Shown: positions 9,571 through 19,206 of the stretch, one piece after another | Layout of the letters: each line of letters opens with the position of its first letter | Position numbering within the stretch: position 1 is the stretch's first letter | Assembly: GCA_963719135.1 (NCBI GenBank) | Contig: CAVRAZ010000006.1 | Span: forward strand, 310,001-374,000 | DNA length: 64,000 nt | DNA from: CAVRAZ01 sp963719135 | GTDB taxonomy: Bacteria; Pseudomonadota; Gammaproteobacteria; DSM-19610 | Direction of reading: 5' to 3' | Notes under the pieces: model-generated | Seen by the model: the letters and a program-made list of their open reading frames with translations, nothing else | Told to the model about the DNA's origin: nothing | The model's database searches: none | Program-made: the position numbers and the translations under genes

Positions 9571-9601
9571 AAAAAACGGGGGCTGAAAATTCAGCCCCCG
9601 T
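9571..9601 (-). terminator. Rho-independent terminator for the decayed VPxPA-type gene
   Basis: A 12-bp perfect stem (ACGGGGGCTGAA / TTCAGCCCCCGT) with a 2-nt apex. On the minus strand it is followed by a run of T residues, read from the A-tract at about 9570-9575. It lies 60 bp beyond the stop of the gene ending at 9662 and points to a formerly intact transcription unit. Confidence 0.85.
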
Positions 9602-9661
9602 TCCTTTCTACTGCAACCTGTACGATTCAGTCACGCGTTGCGCATGACCGCACCGACAAGC

Positions 9662-10402
9662 TTAGCCCTTACGCGCTTTGCGCCGACGGGCAACACCCGC
9701 CATACCCATCAGGCCCGAACCGAACAGCCAGGCGGCTGCCGGAACCGGAACCGGGCTGGTCGTGGTGCCGGTGGGGGCGCCGCAAGCGGCACCGGCATTG
9801 CCGGCGGTCGAGGCGCAACCTTCCAGCACCCAGCGCGGCGGTAAGCGTCGTGAAATCAGCGAGGGGTCTTCCGTCGACGTAATGTCATGGCTGCCAGCGG
9901 AAGGCCACGTTATAGTCGCTAGCTGTTCGCTGTCGCCCTGCGTCCATAGAACCTCCAACGTGCCCGAATCCGGCGGCAGATGAAGTTCGAGCCACCACCG
10001 TAGTTGCCGCCCCAGTCGAGCGTGCTGATGCTCAATACACCGCCGGTGATGTCGGCAACGAAGCTTGCCCCGAAGGTGAAAGGAACGAACGGGTAAGCTG
10101 CTGAACCCGAAGCCGGTACGAGAAGCTGCCCGTCGCATTCGCCGCACCGCCACCCACCAATGTGCCCGTGCCAACGTCGCCGGTGAACAACGAGGCGCCC
10201 GCGTAACTGACGACGTTGATCGGTGCCGAACTTGAAGGCACCCGACCTACCGTCCGGCGTGGAGCTGTAGGAAGCCGGCGGCGTTGCGGTGTTCGAACCC
10301 ACGTCCTCGATCGTCAGACCGGTCACGGACGCGGCGTTCGCCACACCGGCGCGTCACGCCCAGGGCGGCAACGACGGCTGAACTGACTACTGATTTTTTC
10401 AT
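9662..10402 (-). pseudogene. Frameshifted exported protein with VPxPA/PEP-CTERM-like tail
   Basis: An ATG at 10402 with GGAGG upstream opens a signal peptide (MKKSVVSSAVVAALGVT). The remaining protein is recovered only by switching frames at least four times: ANAASVTGLTIEDVGSNTA, then VVSYAGASLFTGDVGTGT, PFVPFTFGASFVADITG, STLDWGGNYGGGSNF, then PPDSGTLEVLW and a tail PVPVPAAAWLFGSGLMGMAG-VARRRKARKG. The tail is a typical VPLPA/PEP-CTERM sorting signal for an exosortase system. The main domain clearly matches the N-terminal domain of the 4278-7562 protein (DVGSNTA, SGASLFTGDAGTG, ITSAEDPSL). An extra base in the signal-peptide region and several others break the frame. Either the gene is dead or this stretch was poorly base-called. 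Confidence 0.8.
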
Positions 10403-10961
10403 TTAAATTTCCTCCAACACGAAAATCATTACTGTATAGATCCGTATAGATCCCAAAAACGTAACAAGCGAGATCACATGCGCATGTTTACTAGGTCGTT
10501 ACAAAATCCTGCCCGATTTTCGGGCACTGGACGCGTGTTTTGGAGCAAGTCCTGTGCCATAAAATATCATTTCCAATATATATCAACTAAGTTATGCTCG
10601 AATGTACGCCTGCTGAAGCCGCGTCACCGAATGGGGCGTTGTAAATTATATCGACAGAATTCTTTCCCAATTTTGCCGGGCATCTTCCGGAAGATGCTTC
10701 TTAAACATCTGATCCATATCAAATATAGATGCCCCCCACGAAAGTAAAGTTTTCAGACACCGGTTGACGCTTTACCCCAACCCATTCATCAAGCTCGATT
10801 TAACTCCAGATTCAAGGCCGTGGACGCCTCGCCGGCGCCTATCCACGACGTTCGCGTCAGCCGATCAAGTCCCCGCTCGTGCAAAGCGAAACCAGGCCGG
10901 GCGCGGTGCCGAAACGGTGCTCGCAACCGGCCACTACTTCCGCCGCCGATCGCTCTGCATA
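10403..10961. other. Gene-free AT-rich spacer
   Basis: This region separates the decayed exported-protein gene from the sulfotransferase remnant. It is clearly AT-richer than its surroundings around 10550-10750. Open frames such as the 89-codon one at 10478-10747 show no family features or ribosome-binding site. It probably contains the minus-strand promoter for the gene starting at 10402. Nothing else was recognised. Confidence 0.5.
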
Positions 10962-11120
10962 ATACGGGTTCCGATCAACACGCCGAGCTACCGGCAGGTG
11001 CGGCAGCCCATCTACCGATCCTCGGTCGGCCGATGGATAAACTACCGGCGCCACTTCGCGCCGCTGCTGCCGGTACTGCAACCCTGGATCGACCGGTTCG
11101 GCTACGGCGACGAAAACTGA
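10962..11120 (+). pseudogene. C-terminal remnant of a TPR-sulfotransferase
   Basis: The frame reads INTPSYRQVRQPIYRSSVGR, then WINYRRHFAPLLPVLQPWID and a stop at 11120. This matches the C terminus of Sulfotransfer_3 proteins in this window, for example QVRQPIYRTSAERW in the 11134 gene and QVNQHVYRSSVGRW in the 46045 gene. No catalytic P-loop lies upstream, so only the last 45-50 residues remain. It stands 13 bp before an intact TPR-sulfotransferase and looks like the stub left when an older paralogue was deleted or replaced. Confidence 0.75.
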
Positions 11121-11133
11121 CAAGGCCCCCGCG

Positions 11134-12909
11134 ATGCCCGACAATTCCACGATGAAAGACGCGCAGGCACTGACCGACGACGCCATGCAGCTTCTCGAAG
11201 CCGGCCGGCCACTGGACGCCCGCGCGCTGTACGCGGACATCTGCCGGCTGACACCCGGCGATCCGGACGCCTGGCTGATGGCCGCGGCCATCAGCGGCGA
11301 TCTGGGGCTGGCGGACGAAGCGCGCGGTTTCCTGCAACGCGCGCTGGCGCTCGATCCGGTGTTTCCCGACGCACACCTGGCGCTGGCCACGCTCCACCAC
11401 CGCGAGTCGCAACTGCGACCCGCGCTGGCCGAGTGCGACCTGGCCTTGCAGGCGGACCGGGAATTCGCCGAAGCCTGGCTGCTCAGGAGCGCCGTGCTGG
11501 GCGCAATGGGTCGCTTCGCCGAGGCGGTGGACTGCGCGCGCAGGACGCTGGCGCTGTGGCCGGACTGCGCGGACGCCTGTGTCAACCTCGGCAACGGCCT
11601 GGACGCCATGGGTCAGCGCGAGCCGGCGATCGAGGCCTATCGCCAGGCGCTGGCGCTCGATCCCAACCTGCACGCAGCCTACGCCGGGCTTGCCGAAGCG
11701 CTGGTCAACCTGGGCCGCACGGACGAAGCCGCCGCGTGCTGCGCGAAAGCGGTCGAACTCGCACCGGGCGATCCGGCCTGCCTGCGCGCGCAGGCGCGCG
11801 TGCTCCAGCAACAGGGGCGCAACGAGGACGCGTTCCGGATACTGGAGCCGATGATCGGCACCGGCGCGCTCGACGCGGGCGCGGCGGTCACGCTGTCGCG
11901 CGCCTGTATACGGCTCAAGCGCCCGGAGCTGGCGGCCTCCGCGATCGAGAACATGCTGGCGCAGACCGACCTCAGCATCGACACGCGCTGGAAGCTGCAC
12001 ATGGCGATCGGCCGCGTTTATGATGACATGAAGGACTACGACCGTGCCTTCGGTCACTTCGAGCGCGGTCATCTGCTGAAGCGCGGCGGCTTCGATCCGG
12101 TCGCCCATCGCGCGTTCGTCACCCAGCGGATCACCTCCTTCAGCCCGGCGGCGATGGCGCGCTTGCCGCGCGCGCGGGTGAAATCGGACCTGCCGGTGTT
12201 CATCGTGGGGATGCCGCGCTCCGGCACGACGCTGGTCGAACAGATTCTCTCCAGCCACCCGGCGGTATTCGGCGCCGGCGAATTGCTGCGCGTCGGGGAC
12301 ATCGCCCAGCGCCTGCCGGCCAGGCTGGAAAGCACCGCCGAATATCCGTTCTGCATATCCGATCTCACCCAGGAGGCGGCCGACGCCGCGGCGCGCGAAT
12401 ACCTCGACTATCTGCGCGGGCTGGCGGGCAGCGACGCGGCGCGGGTCACGGACAAGCTGCCCGGCAATTTCATGCACCTCGGCCTGATCGAACTGCTGTT
12501 CCCGGACGCGCGAGTGATTCACTGCATGCGCGACCCGCTGGACACCTGTGTTTCCTGCTATGCGCAGAATTTCAATGGTCACGAGTACACGCACGACCTG
12601 GCGCATCTCGGACTCTTCCACCGCGAATACCGGCGGATGATGGCGTACTGGCGCTCGGTGCTGCGCCTGCCGATGCTCGATGTTCAGTACGAGGACCTGA
12701 TCGGGGACATCGAGGCGGGCGGCCGGCGCCTCATCGAGTTCTGCGGCCTGCCATGGGACGAACAGTGCCTGCGCTTCTACGAAAACGAGCGCACGGTGAT
12801 GACGGCCAGCTCCGACCAGGTGCGCCAACCCATCTACAGGACCTCCGCCGAGCGCTGGCGGAATTACGAAAAGTACCTGGGACCCTTGCGTGAAGCGCTG
12901 GTGGACTAG
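11134..12909 (+). CDS. TPR-containing sulfotransferase
   Basis: A 591-residue soluble protein. Residues 1-330 are TPR units (ARALYADICRLTPGD...DAWLM, then VFPDAHLALATLHHRESQ, ACVNLGNGLDAMGQREPA and others). Residues about 350-585 are a Sulfotransfer_3 domain. The 5'-phosphosulfate loop is PVFIVGMPRSGTTLVEQILS, the 3'-phosphate segment is MRDPLDTCVSCYAQNF, and the C-terminal PAPS-binding segment is SDQVRQPIYRTSAERWRNY. It should move sulfate from PAPS to a hydroxyl or amine on an unknown acceptor; the TPRs probably bind a partner or acceptor. The closest relatives here are the 46045, 55186 and 57038 genes. The TAG stop lies inside the terminal inverted repeat of the element beginning at 12907. 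All motifs are intact. Confidence 0.92.
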   Translation: MPDNSTMKDAQALTDDAMQLLEAGRPLDARALYADICRLTPGDPDAWLMAAAISGDLGLADEARGFLQRALALDPVFPDAHLALATLHHRESQLRPALAECDLALQADREFAEAWLLRSAVLGAMGRFAEAVDCARRTLALWPDCADACVNLGNGLDAMGQREPAIEAYRQALALDPNLHAAYAGLAEALVNLGRTDEAAACCAKAVELAPGDPACLRAQARVLQQQGRNEDAFRILEPMIGTGALDAGAAVTLSRACIRLKRPELAASAIENMLAQTDLSIDTRWKLHMAIGRVYDDMKDYDRAFGHFERGHLLKRGGFDPVAHRAFVTQRITSFSPAAMARLPRARVKSDLPVFIVGMPRSGTTLVEQILSSHPAVFGAGELLRVGDIAQRLPARLESTAEYPFCISDLTQEAADAAAREYLDYLRGLAGSDAARVTDKLPGNFMHLGLIELLFPDARVIHCMRDPLDTCVSCYAQNFNGHEYTHDLAHLGLFHREYRRMMAYWRSVLRLPMLDVQYEDLIGDIEAGGRRLIEFCGLPWDEQCLRFYENERTVMTASSDQVRQPIYRTSAERWRNYEKYLGPLREALVD

Positions 12910-12981
12910 GGAACCGCTGATCTATTCGTCATACCGGCGAAGGCTGGTATGACGACCTGTGAATTGATCAGAGCTTCCCTG
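12907..12981. repeat. Dispersed palindromic repeat, copy 2 (short form)
   Basis: Terminal inverted repeats CTAGGGAACCGCTGATC and GATCAGAGCTTCCCTGG enclose short arms CATACCGG...GGTATG. It is the compact version of the 21065 element. Its left tip contains the TAG stop codon of the preceding sulfotransferase gene. The following spacer to 13124 carries no recognised gene. Confidence 0.75.
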
Positions 12982-13124
12982 GATAAAAGAACCGGTTCCA
13001 TCGTGCGCCCGCACCCTGACGAGTCCGGCGCTTCCGCGCGATTCCTCAGGCCGGCTGAGACCGGCATCCGGAAAATTGAAGTGGTCCGATCCCGGCGGTC
13101 ACCAGGATGGCGATCGGAGGTGAT

Positions 13125-13721
13125 CTACCGGAACGCCTCTCCGTGAATCCAGGCCACCAGCGATTTGCGGACACCGCGCGCCACCGGCGTGATGCGATGC
13201 TGCATGAAAGCCGGAAACACGATCACCGTGCCGATCTCGCGCGGGGCGACCGGCGGAGCACCGCCGCCGCGGAATTCCAGATCGCCGCCATCGTAATCGC
13301 CGCTTTCCGAAAGCTGCAGCGTGATGCCGAGCTTGCGCGTCGACGCCGGGCCCTTGCCCAGGTCCATGTGCCAGTCGTAGTAGCCGCCCGCATCGTAGGT
13401 CGCCACCTGAAAGGTCTCGAAGCCCGCCAGGTCGAAATGATAGCCTCGGTTGGCGGCATTGACGGCGGCGTCCATCTTTTCGTAGACCCAGCGGTTGTCC
13501 GCTTCGGGCGTCAGATTGACGACCGTCGATTCCTTCAGGGTGAGCCCCGGATTCTGCCAGGCCCCCAGCCCCTCCTGGGGTGTCTCCAGCCGCTGGCTGA
13601 GTTCCAGAATCCGCTGGCACTCCTCGCGGCTGAATACATTCTCGGCGAAACCCACGCCCAGCACGCCGTCGTTCAGCGACGGGTTCGCCGACGAACTCAA
13701 CATCATGCAAATCTTCGACAT
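13125..13721 (-). CDS. 2OG-Fe(II) oxygenase (prolyl 4-hydroxylase-like)
   Basis: A 198-residue double-stranded beta-helix oxygenase using Fe(II), O2 and 2-oxoglutarate. The metal triad is visible as HMD (in YYDWHMDLGKGP) and the distal His in FMQHRITPVARG; the following RKSLVAWIHGEAFR supplies the basic residue that binds 2-oxoglutarate. The PKHD-like order and size resemble PiuC-type and P4Hc hydroxylases. GGAG and GAGG lie just upstream of the ATG. It sits among sulfotransferase and methyltransferase genes, so hydroxylation of the same exported product is possible, but the substrate is unknown. Confidence 0.9.
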   Translation of the reverse strand: MSKICMMLSSSANPSLNDGVLGVGFAENVFSREECQRILELSQRLETPQEGLGAWQNPGLTLKESTVVNLTPEADNRWVYEKMDAAVNAANRGYHFDLAGFETFQVATYDAGGYYDWHMDLGKGPASTRKLGITLQLSESGDYDGGDLEFRGGGAPPVAPREIGTVIVFPAFMQHRITPVARGVRKSLVAWIHGEAFR

Positions 13722-13753
13722 CCTCGTTCTCCGCTCTATTTGTCTTATCTAAA

Positions 13754-13862
13754 GGAACCTGTAACCAAGTCGTCGTCCGGCGAAGGCCGGCATCCAGCGC
13801 ATCGATAGCGACTGGATCCAGGCCTTCGCCGGGATGACGTTTCGGGACTTGATCGGAGTAGC
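13754..13862. repeat. Dispersed palindromic repeat, copy 3
   Basis: Left tip GGAACCTGTAACC, arms CCGGCGAAGGCCGGCATCCA and CTGGATCCAGGCCTTCGCC, right tip GGACTTGATCGGAGTAGCC. It belongs to the same family as copies at 16172 and 21065 and fills most of the spacer between the oxygenase gene and the divergent DUF2919 gene. Confidence 0.75.
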
Positions 13863-13993
13863 CTTAAGTCCAGGCCGTCGTTATTCGGGTGACCCGAAAT
13901 ATAGCATGCGGCCGGCGCCACTTGTACGCCCGGGTACGCCGCCCTAGAATTCACGCGGACAGCAGCACGGCCGCGCCGACGGCACACCGCGAC

Positions 13994-14503
13994 ATGCAAA
14001 AGAAATATCCCTTTTCCGCCTACGACAAGCACCTCAGCCTGCGCATCAGCCTGCCGATGTGGGCCGCGATCCTGTTCCTGGCCCGGCCGTTCGCGATCCT
14101 GCTGATGTCGTTCGCCAACCGGCGCGACCGCACCGGACTGCTCGAAACCTTCTATCACGACCCCGTTTCAATGGCGATCGACACCGTCGCCGCGCTGCCC
14201 GCGCTGCTGGTCATCGTCGCCTGGGCGCGGCACCGCCCGGAGGCGTCCCAGCCCCTCCGCTGGCTGTGGGCACGCGGCCGCGCCCTGCTGCTGATCTCCA
14301 CGCTGCTCAATATCGTCAGCGTGTTTCTTCCCCTGCTGTGGAACCCCAACGTCCGCATGGATGTGCCGGAACTGGCGAAACTGGCTGCCTGCGCGATCAT
14401 CCTCTACATGCTGCTCAAGTCCGAGCGCGTGCGGGACACGTTCAACGACTTTCCGGAACCGGTGGCGGCGCAGCAGAAATCACAAGACGCGGGGAAACGC
14501 TGA
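13994..14503 (+). CDS. DUF2919-family inner-membrane protein
   Basis: A 169-residue protein with four hydrophobic helices: WAAILFLARPFAILLMSFA, AIDTVAALPALLVIVAWA, ALLLISTLLNIVSVFLPLLW and ELAKLAACAIILYMLL. The N terminus MQKKYPFSAYDKHLSLRISL and the layout fit DUF2919 (YfeZ-like) proteins, which have no known function. The start at 13994 was chosen because translation upstream of it is Arg-rich and unlike a protein. No clear Shine-Dalgarno sequence is present. It is divergent from the oxygenase gene and convergent with the TPR-TylF gene. A single half-arm of the dispersed repeat (14508-14540) follows the stop. Confidence 0.75.
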   Translation: MQKKYPFSAYDKHLSLRISLPMWAAILFLARPFAILLMSFANRRDRTGLLETFYHDPVSMAIDTVAALPALLVIVAWARHRPEASQPLRWLWARGRALLLISTLLNIVSVFLPLLWNPNVRMDVPELAKLAACAIILYMLLKSERVRDTFNDFPEPVAAQQKSQDAGKR

Positions 14504-14638
14504 CCCCGTCGTCATTCCGGCAAGCGTCGGCGTCCATCGTGCACCACACCTTGCCCGGACCGGACTCCGGCCTTGAACGGAACGACGCGGCTGCACCGCC
14601 ACGCGAACCGCCGAGCACCAGGCGCCGTAAGACACCGC

Positions 14639-16140
14639 TCATCGCCGCACCGGCCGCCCGACCTCCGTGATGCGCACCACCGCCTGCCCTGTGAAGAAGC
14701 TGAACGCCAGGTATTCATAGGACACACCCTGCGCCCCGACGAATTCCTGAAACGCCTTGTATTCGTGCCGGCGCCACTCCGGGTAGCAGAAATATTCGTC
14801 GAACACGATCACGCTGCCCGGCACCAGCCGATCTCCCAGATGGCGAAACACCGTGTTCGTCGAGCTGTACAGATCGCAGTCCATCTTGATGAAACTGACC
14901 GGCCCGGGGTGGCTCGCCGCGAACCCCGGCAGCCTGTCCTCGAAGACGCCGACGTGCAGCGCGACGTTCGCGGGCACCGGCGGCAGCATGCCCTTCGTCG
15001 TGTAGGTGCCCGCGCCTTCCCTTGCCAGCGATTCGCCGGACCCGGTTTCCCAACTCTCGGGCAGGCCCTCGATTGAATCGAATCCGTGAACCGTCGCTCC
15101 CGTCCGCTGCGCGATCAGGGTGATCGAGGCGCCGAAACAGGCGCCGAACTCGAGAAACAGTCCTGCCGGATTCGCGCTGTCGATGGCATTACTCAATACC
15201 TGGCTGGTCGTGCTAAACCAGCGCGCCCGGGGCGCCAACTTCGCGCCATAGCGGTAGGATTCGACGATGCTTGCCGTGAACGGTGACTGCTGCGCGAACT
15301 CCAGGTAGGCCTCGGCGCGCGCTTCCTCGCCCTTCTGCAGATACAGGATGCCCAGGAAGCAACGCGCCAGCGCATTGGCCGTATCGAGATCGACGGCTTT
15401 CCTGAAGGCGCTCAGCGCGGGTTCGAGATCGCGATCGTCGTAGCGGCACAACGCGATATTGTGATACGCGGCGCCGTGCCGGGGATCGAGGCCCAGCGCC
15501 CGTTCGTGACAGGCGAGCGCCTCGGCCAGACGCCCCTGCCTCTGCAGCGCCCGCCCCAGGTTGACGAGGGGTTCCACACGTCCGGGGCACAGGCGCACCG
15601 CCTCGCGATAGGCGGCCTCAGCCTCTGTCACGCGGCTCTGGTTCTGATAGGCCTCCGCCAGATTGTGATGCACGATACCGTTGTCGGGCTCTGCGTCCAG
15701 TACCCGCCGGTAGATGTCAATCGCCTCGTCATAGCGCTTCCGTGCCATGAGCGCATTGCCCGCGCCGGTCAGTGCGGCGGTATGGCCGGGCACGCGCGCC
15801 GCGACCAGACGATACTTGGCCAGCGCTTCGTCGTGCATGCCCAGGCTCAACATGAGATCGGCCAGCAGGACCCGGACGGCGATGTTTTCGCTGTCGTGTT
15901 CCAGCGCCTGTCGGTAGTGCCAGATCGCGCCGCGCCAGTCGCGCTGTCCGCGGCAGATCTCCGCCAGGCGGCAAGCGCGGGCGAGGAACGCGGGTCGAGG
16001 CGCAGCGACTCGCGCAATGCCGTCAAGGCTTCGGCCGGTTTTCCCTGCTGGACCAGCAATTCGGCGAATACCCGCCAGGCGTCGGCCTCGTCCCGCGCAC
16101 TGCCCTCGCGCAGAAGCGCTTCGATAATCTGCCGTGTCAT
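14639..16140 (-). CDS. TPR protein with C-terminal TylF/MycF-type methyltransferase (one frameshift)
   Basis: One gene of about 500 codons split by a frameshift near 15968. The first 60 residues (MTRQIIEALLREGSARDEAD...SSPALA) continue in another frame as RLAEICRGQRDWRGAIWHYR; one C appears to be missing from a CCC run. Residues 1-270 are TPRs. The last 230 form a TylF-like SAM O-methyltransferase: LFLEFGACFGASITLIA (motif I), VHGFDSIEGLPESW, FIKMDCDLYSSTNTVF, VIVFDEYFCYPEWRRHEYKA. The acidic residues that bind the divalent metal in TylF/MycF enzymes appear to be present. The family methylates sugar or macrolide hydroxyls. A close paralogue is at 58841-60496. A glycan role is inferred from neighbours. 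Confidence 0.85.
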
Positions 16141-16171
16141 GGCCGCCGAACTCTAGTGCGCCGCATGGCTT

Positions 16172-16282
16172 GGAAACCTCTGATTAATTCGTCATTCCGG
16201 CAAAGGCCGGATTCCAAAAGCTGGAACATACTGGATTCCGGCCTTCGCCGGAATGACGTTCATGGACTTGATAAGAGGTTCG
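16172..16282. repeat. Dispersed palindromic repeat, copy 4
   Basis: Left tip GGAAACCTCTGATTAATTC, arms GTCATTCCGGCAAAGGCCGG and CCGGCCTTCGCCGGAATGAC, right tip GGACTTGATAAGAGGTTC. It fills the gap between the TPR-TylF gene and the glycosyltransferase gene, both on the minus strand, and is long enough to form a strong hairpin in their transcript. Confidence 0.8.
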
Positions 16283-16301
16283 TTTGTGCTCTGCCCCGGC
16301 G

Positions 16302-17370
16302 CTACAGCAACCGGACGATGGCATCGGCCGCGCGGTCCGCGACGTCGGTCGGGCCGAGCGGCTTGAACGTCGCCGCCACGGCCGTCACGGCGTCGAATTC
16401 CGTTGCGAGTTTTTCGATCCTGCAGGTGAGGTCGCCTTTCAGGAGTATGCCCGCGCCGATGTCCTCGATGCGCTGTCCCAGCAGCGTTTGGTTGATCTGC
16501 CGCGGCCAGCAGACCACCGGCACGCCGTACTGGAGCGCCTGATAGGTCGATCCGGTGCCGCCCTGGGTGATGGCGCACTGGCTGCGCATCAGCACTTTCG
16601 AGCCGGGCAGCCAGAAGTGGCGCCGCCAGCCGGCAGGCAAGGGTTCGGGAAACACCGCGGGATCGGGGTGGCCCACGACCACCGGCGGCCCGCCCAGTGC
16701 CGCCTGTATTGCAGTGACGATCGGACCGGGCAGTTCACGCCCCGACGAACCGATGGATACGTAAAGCAGGCCGCGTTCGTTCTCAAGTTCGGCGGGCAGC
16801 GCCATGTCCGGCTCCCAGCTCAACGGACCGCAGACGGTGTAGGCATCCGGCAGAACGGCATCCGCGGGAAGCAACCGCGCGGGGTCGGCGAGGATAACCA
16901 GGTCGGTGTCCTGCAACGCGTAGTGATTCTGCAGCGGCGGCAGTCCGCGCCGCTCGCGCTGCCGGTTCCACTCGGTGCCGTACTTGTCGAAGTTGACCGA
17001 CTGCGCCGTTTGCTGATGCCGGCCGAGCGACGTGAGAAAGTAATTGGTGATGGTCGCCTTCGGGATATCCGGCAGGCGCACGTAGAGCAGGTTGCGGAAA
17101 ATGTCGCCGTCAAATACCAGAAGGTCCGGGCCGCTCCTGCGCGAACAGCCGCTCGAGTTCGACGGCGTTGGTTTCCGGGCTGGTCGGCTGGCCGCCGCCC
17201 AGAATCGTCACGCGCAGCCCATAGGTCTTCGCCAGCGGGCGCAGACCGCCGAAAGGATCCGTGCCGACGAAAAGTATGTCGGCCTCCATCCGCCTGCGCA
17301 GTGCCTCGGCCACCAGGATCGAGCGCCCCCAGTGGCCGAGATAGCCGCCGACGACAAACATTATCTTCAT
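16302..17370 (-). CDS. GT-B glycosyltransferase, UGT/MGT-like (one frameshift)
   Basis: About 355 residues once a frameshift near 17129 (an extra G in a CCCGG run) is ignored. The N-terminal Rossmann half begins MKIMFVVGGYLGHWGRSILV and runs to LFAQERPDLLVFDGDIF. The C-terminal half has LLYVSIGSSGRELPG, VVVGHPDPAVFP and the nucleotide-sugar loop ITQGGTGSTYQALQYGVPVV, ending INQTLLGQRIEDIGAG, which corresponds to the GGxxS...GVPxVxxPxxxDQ pattern of GT1/MGT enzymes. The donor and acceptor cannot be told. The ATG at 17370 is preferred over a TTG at 17385. It probably shares a transcript with the GT2-FkbM gene 100 bp upstream. Confidence 0.85.
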
Positions 17371-17471
17371 CTTCGTTGCTTTCAAGAAACGCGGCTCCGC
17401 CCCGCCGCGCGGCCAGCGGCGGCACCCGGAGCCATACTAGAAGGCTGTTGAAAGGCGTTCATGCGGTCGGA

Positions 17472-19206
17472 TCATTGCGACTGCAGGATTTCCCGCAAGG
17501 CCTCGCGCCAGTCCTGATCGGCGCTCCTGACCCTGGCGAGGCCGTCCAGCGCCATGCCCAGATCGCGGTGCGCGCAGATCATGTTGATCTCCGGCCGGCC
17601 AACCGTGACAAATATGTTCTCCGGGTTGCCATAGAAATTCGCGGGGTTGTAGTAAGGATCGAAGAACCACCAGCAATCATAGCCGAGGTCGAACAGCATG
17701 CCGATCAGTTTGGCGGAGTGCTGCCGCGTATTATTCTCGACGAAAAGCAGCGGCTTCAACCGGCCCATGGTGTCGGTTGCACCTTCCAGTACGTCGCATT
17801 CCATGCCTTCCACGTCGATCTTGATCAGTCTGACTTTCGGAAACCCCCAGGCATCGAGCGGCACGATATTGACGGACTCCCCCTGCCCCCACTGGTTGAC
17901 GCCGACTTTACCGATGTTCCCGCTCGTGACGACCGGCACATTGACCCTGGCTTCCTCGCGGCCCAGCCCAATGTTCTGCGGATGAATATTGTACCGGTTG
18001 TTCAGCGCCGCGTTCGCGCACAACAACTGGTACGGAATGCGCTGAGGCTCGAAGGCGAAGACCTTGCCGGCTGGCCCCACCGACTCCGAGAACGGGATGG
18101 TGTGGGTCCCGATGTTGGCACCCACGTCGATCACCCAATCGCCGGCGTGAATGAACCGGCGCAGAAAATAAACTTCGTTGGCCGCCCATTCGCCGTACAG
18201 CTTCAGCGAGCGGCCAATGACGGTGTCGCCTTCGTGGTAGGCCATCAGTCCAAACACCGTCTTGCCGACGCTGGTATCGCCGTTGGCCAGCGCCGTGGTT
18301 GCGAGGCGCTTGAAATGGACGTCGGCGAAAGCCAGCGCGTCGCGCAGAAAATCGCCGGCGGCGCCGCTGTATTTCAGCTCGAAGTCCGGTTGCGGCCTGA
18401 GTGGCATTACCTCCAGCTCGTAATCGGTCGCCTGCTCGCTGCAACTGTAGTTGGCGGCGATGGTGCGCAGGTCGTCGGCAGTCAGGACGTCGCCGCGCAT
18501 GACGCGATCGTGCAGATCGCGCCAGTGAAACCCCTCGGCGCGCCGCCGGTTGTTGCGCGAGGCCAGCGCCCACTCGCCGATGATGACCTTGCCGCTCAAC
18601 TGCGCCACCGACCGCACTGGAAAGTGCGCCAGCGCGACGCCGGCGAGCTCGCGATGTTCGATCTCCGGCGGCTCGTGGGCCGTACACCGATGATTGCCCG
18701 GCTTCAGCGTGAAGTCGCGGCCGCACAGCACGGCTCGCGGAATCACGACCTTGCAGCGCGGGTTGGCCATCCGGCGCACGTGACGGATGCGCCGGACCGG
18801 ATTGGGCTCGGCCGCGTCATCGGTGTCGACCGGCACATAATAGAGCCACTCGAGCAGGCCGCAACTGCCCGCGGGCAGCGCCGCGAGCGCGTGCTGCAGC
18901 GCGTCTCTCGACTCGCCGTGGATGAACTCGTCGGCATCGAGCAACACCAGGAACGTCGGGCACCTGCGTCTTCAGCGCTCGCAGGCGGGCGTTGAAGGCA
19001 TCGAACTGGGGATGATTGGTCGCCGTCTCCTGCTCGAGCGTCAGCGGCAGGCCTTCGGCAACGAGATTCGCGAGTATGTCCGGCGTGGCGTCCGTGCTGA
19101 GGTTGTCGATGACCGTCAGCCGGTCGAGAAAACGCAGATTGTGGCGCACGAAAGCCTCGATGATGTCAGCCTCGTTCTTGACAATCGCCAGACCCGCAAT
19201 GTCCAT
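17472..19206 (-). CDS. GT2-type glycosyltransferase fused to FkbM methyltransferase (one frameshift)
   Basis: About 577 codons with one frameshift near 18959 (an extra G after CCC). The N-terminal part, MDIAGLAIVKNEADIIEAFV...VIDNLSTDATPDILANL, is a GT2-like (Glyco_tranf_2_4) domain; after the shift it continues TFLVLLDADEFIHG, the DxD region. The C-terminal 230 residues are an FkbM methyltransferase: WVIDVGANIGTHTIPFS (SAM loop), VFAFEPQRIPYQLL, NIVPLDAWG and VRLIKIDVEGMECDVLEGA. A GGGGG ribosome-binding site precedes the ATG. Joining a sugar transferase to a sugar O-methylase suggests capping or decorating a glycan in one step; the substrate is unknown. Confidence 0.85.

Noticed and set aside
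10478..10747. 89-codon open frame in the AT-rich spacer
   Set aside because: No ribosome-binding site, family pattern or neighbour support; composition fits a non-coding spacer.
10975..12828. 617-codon antisense frame opposite the sulfotransferase gene
   Set aside because: It mirrors a gene with intact PAPS motifs; long antisense frames are common in GC-rich DNA. Similar shadows opposite 16302-18947, 41749-43947 and 49020-50972 were discarded for the same reason.
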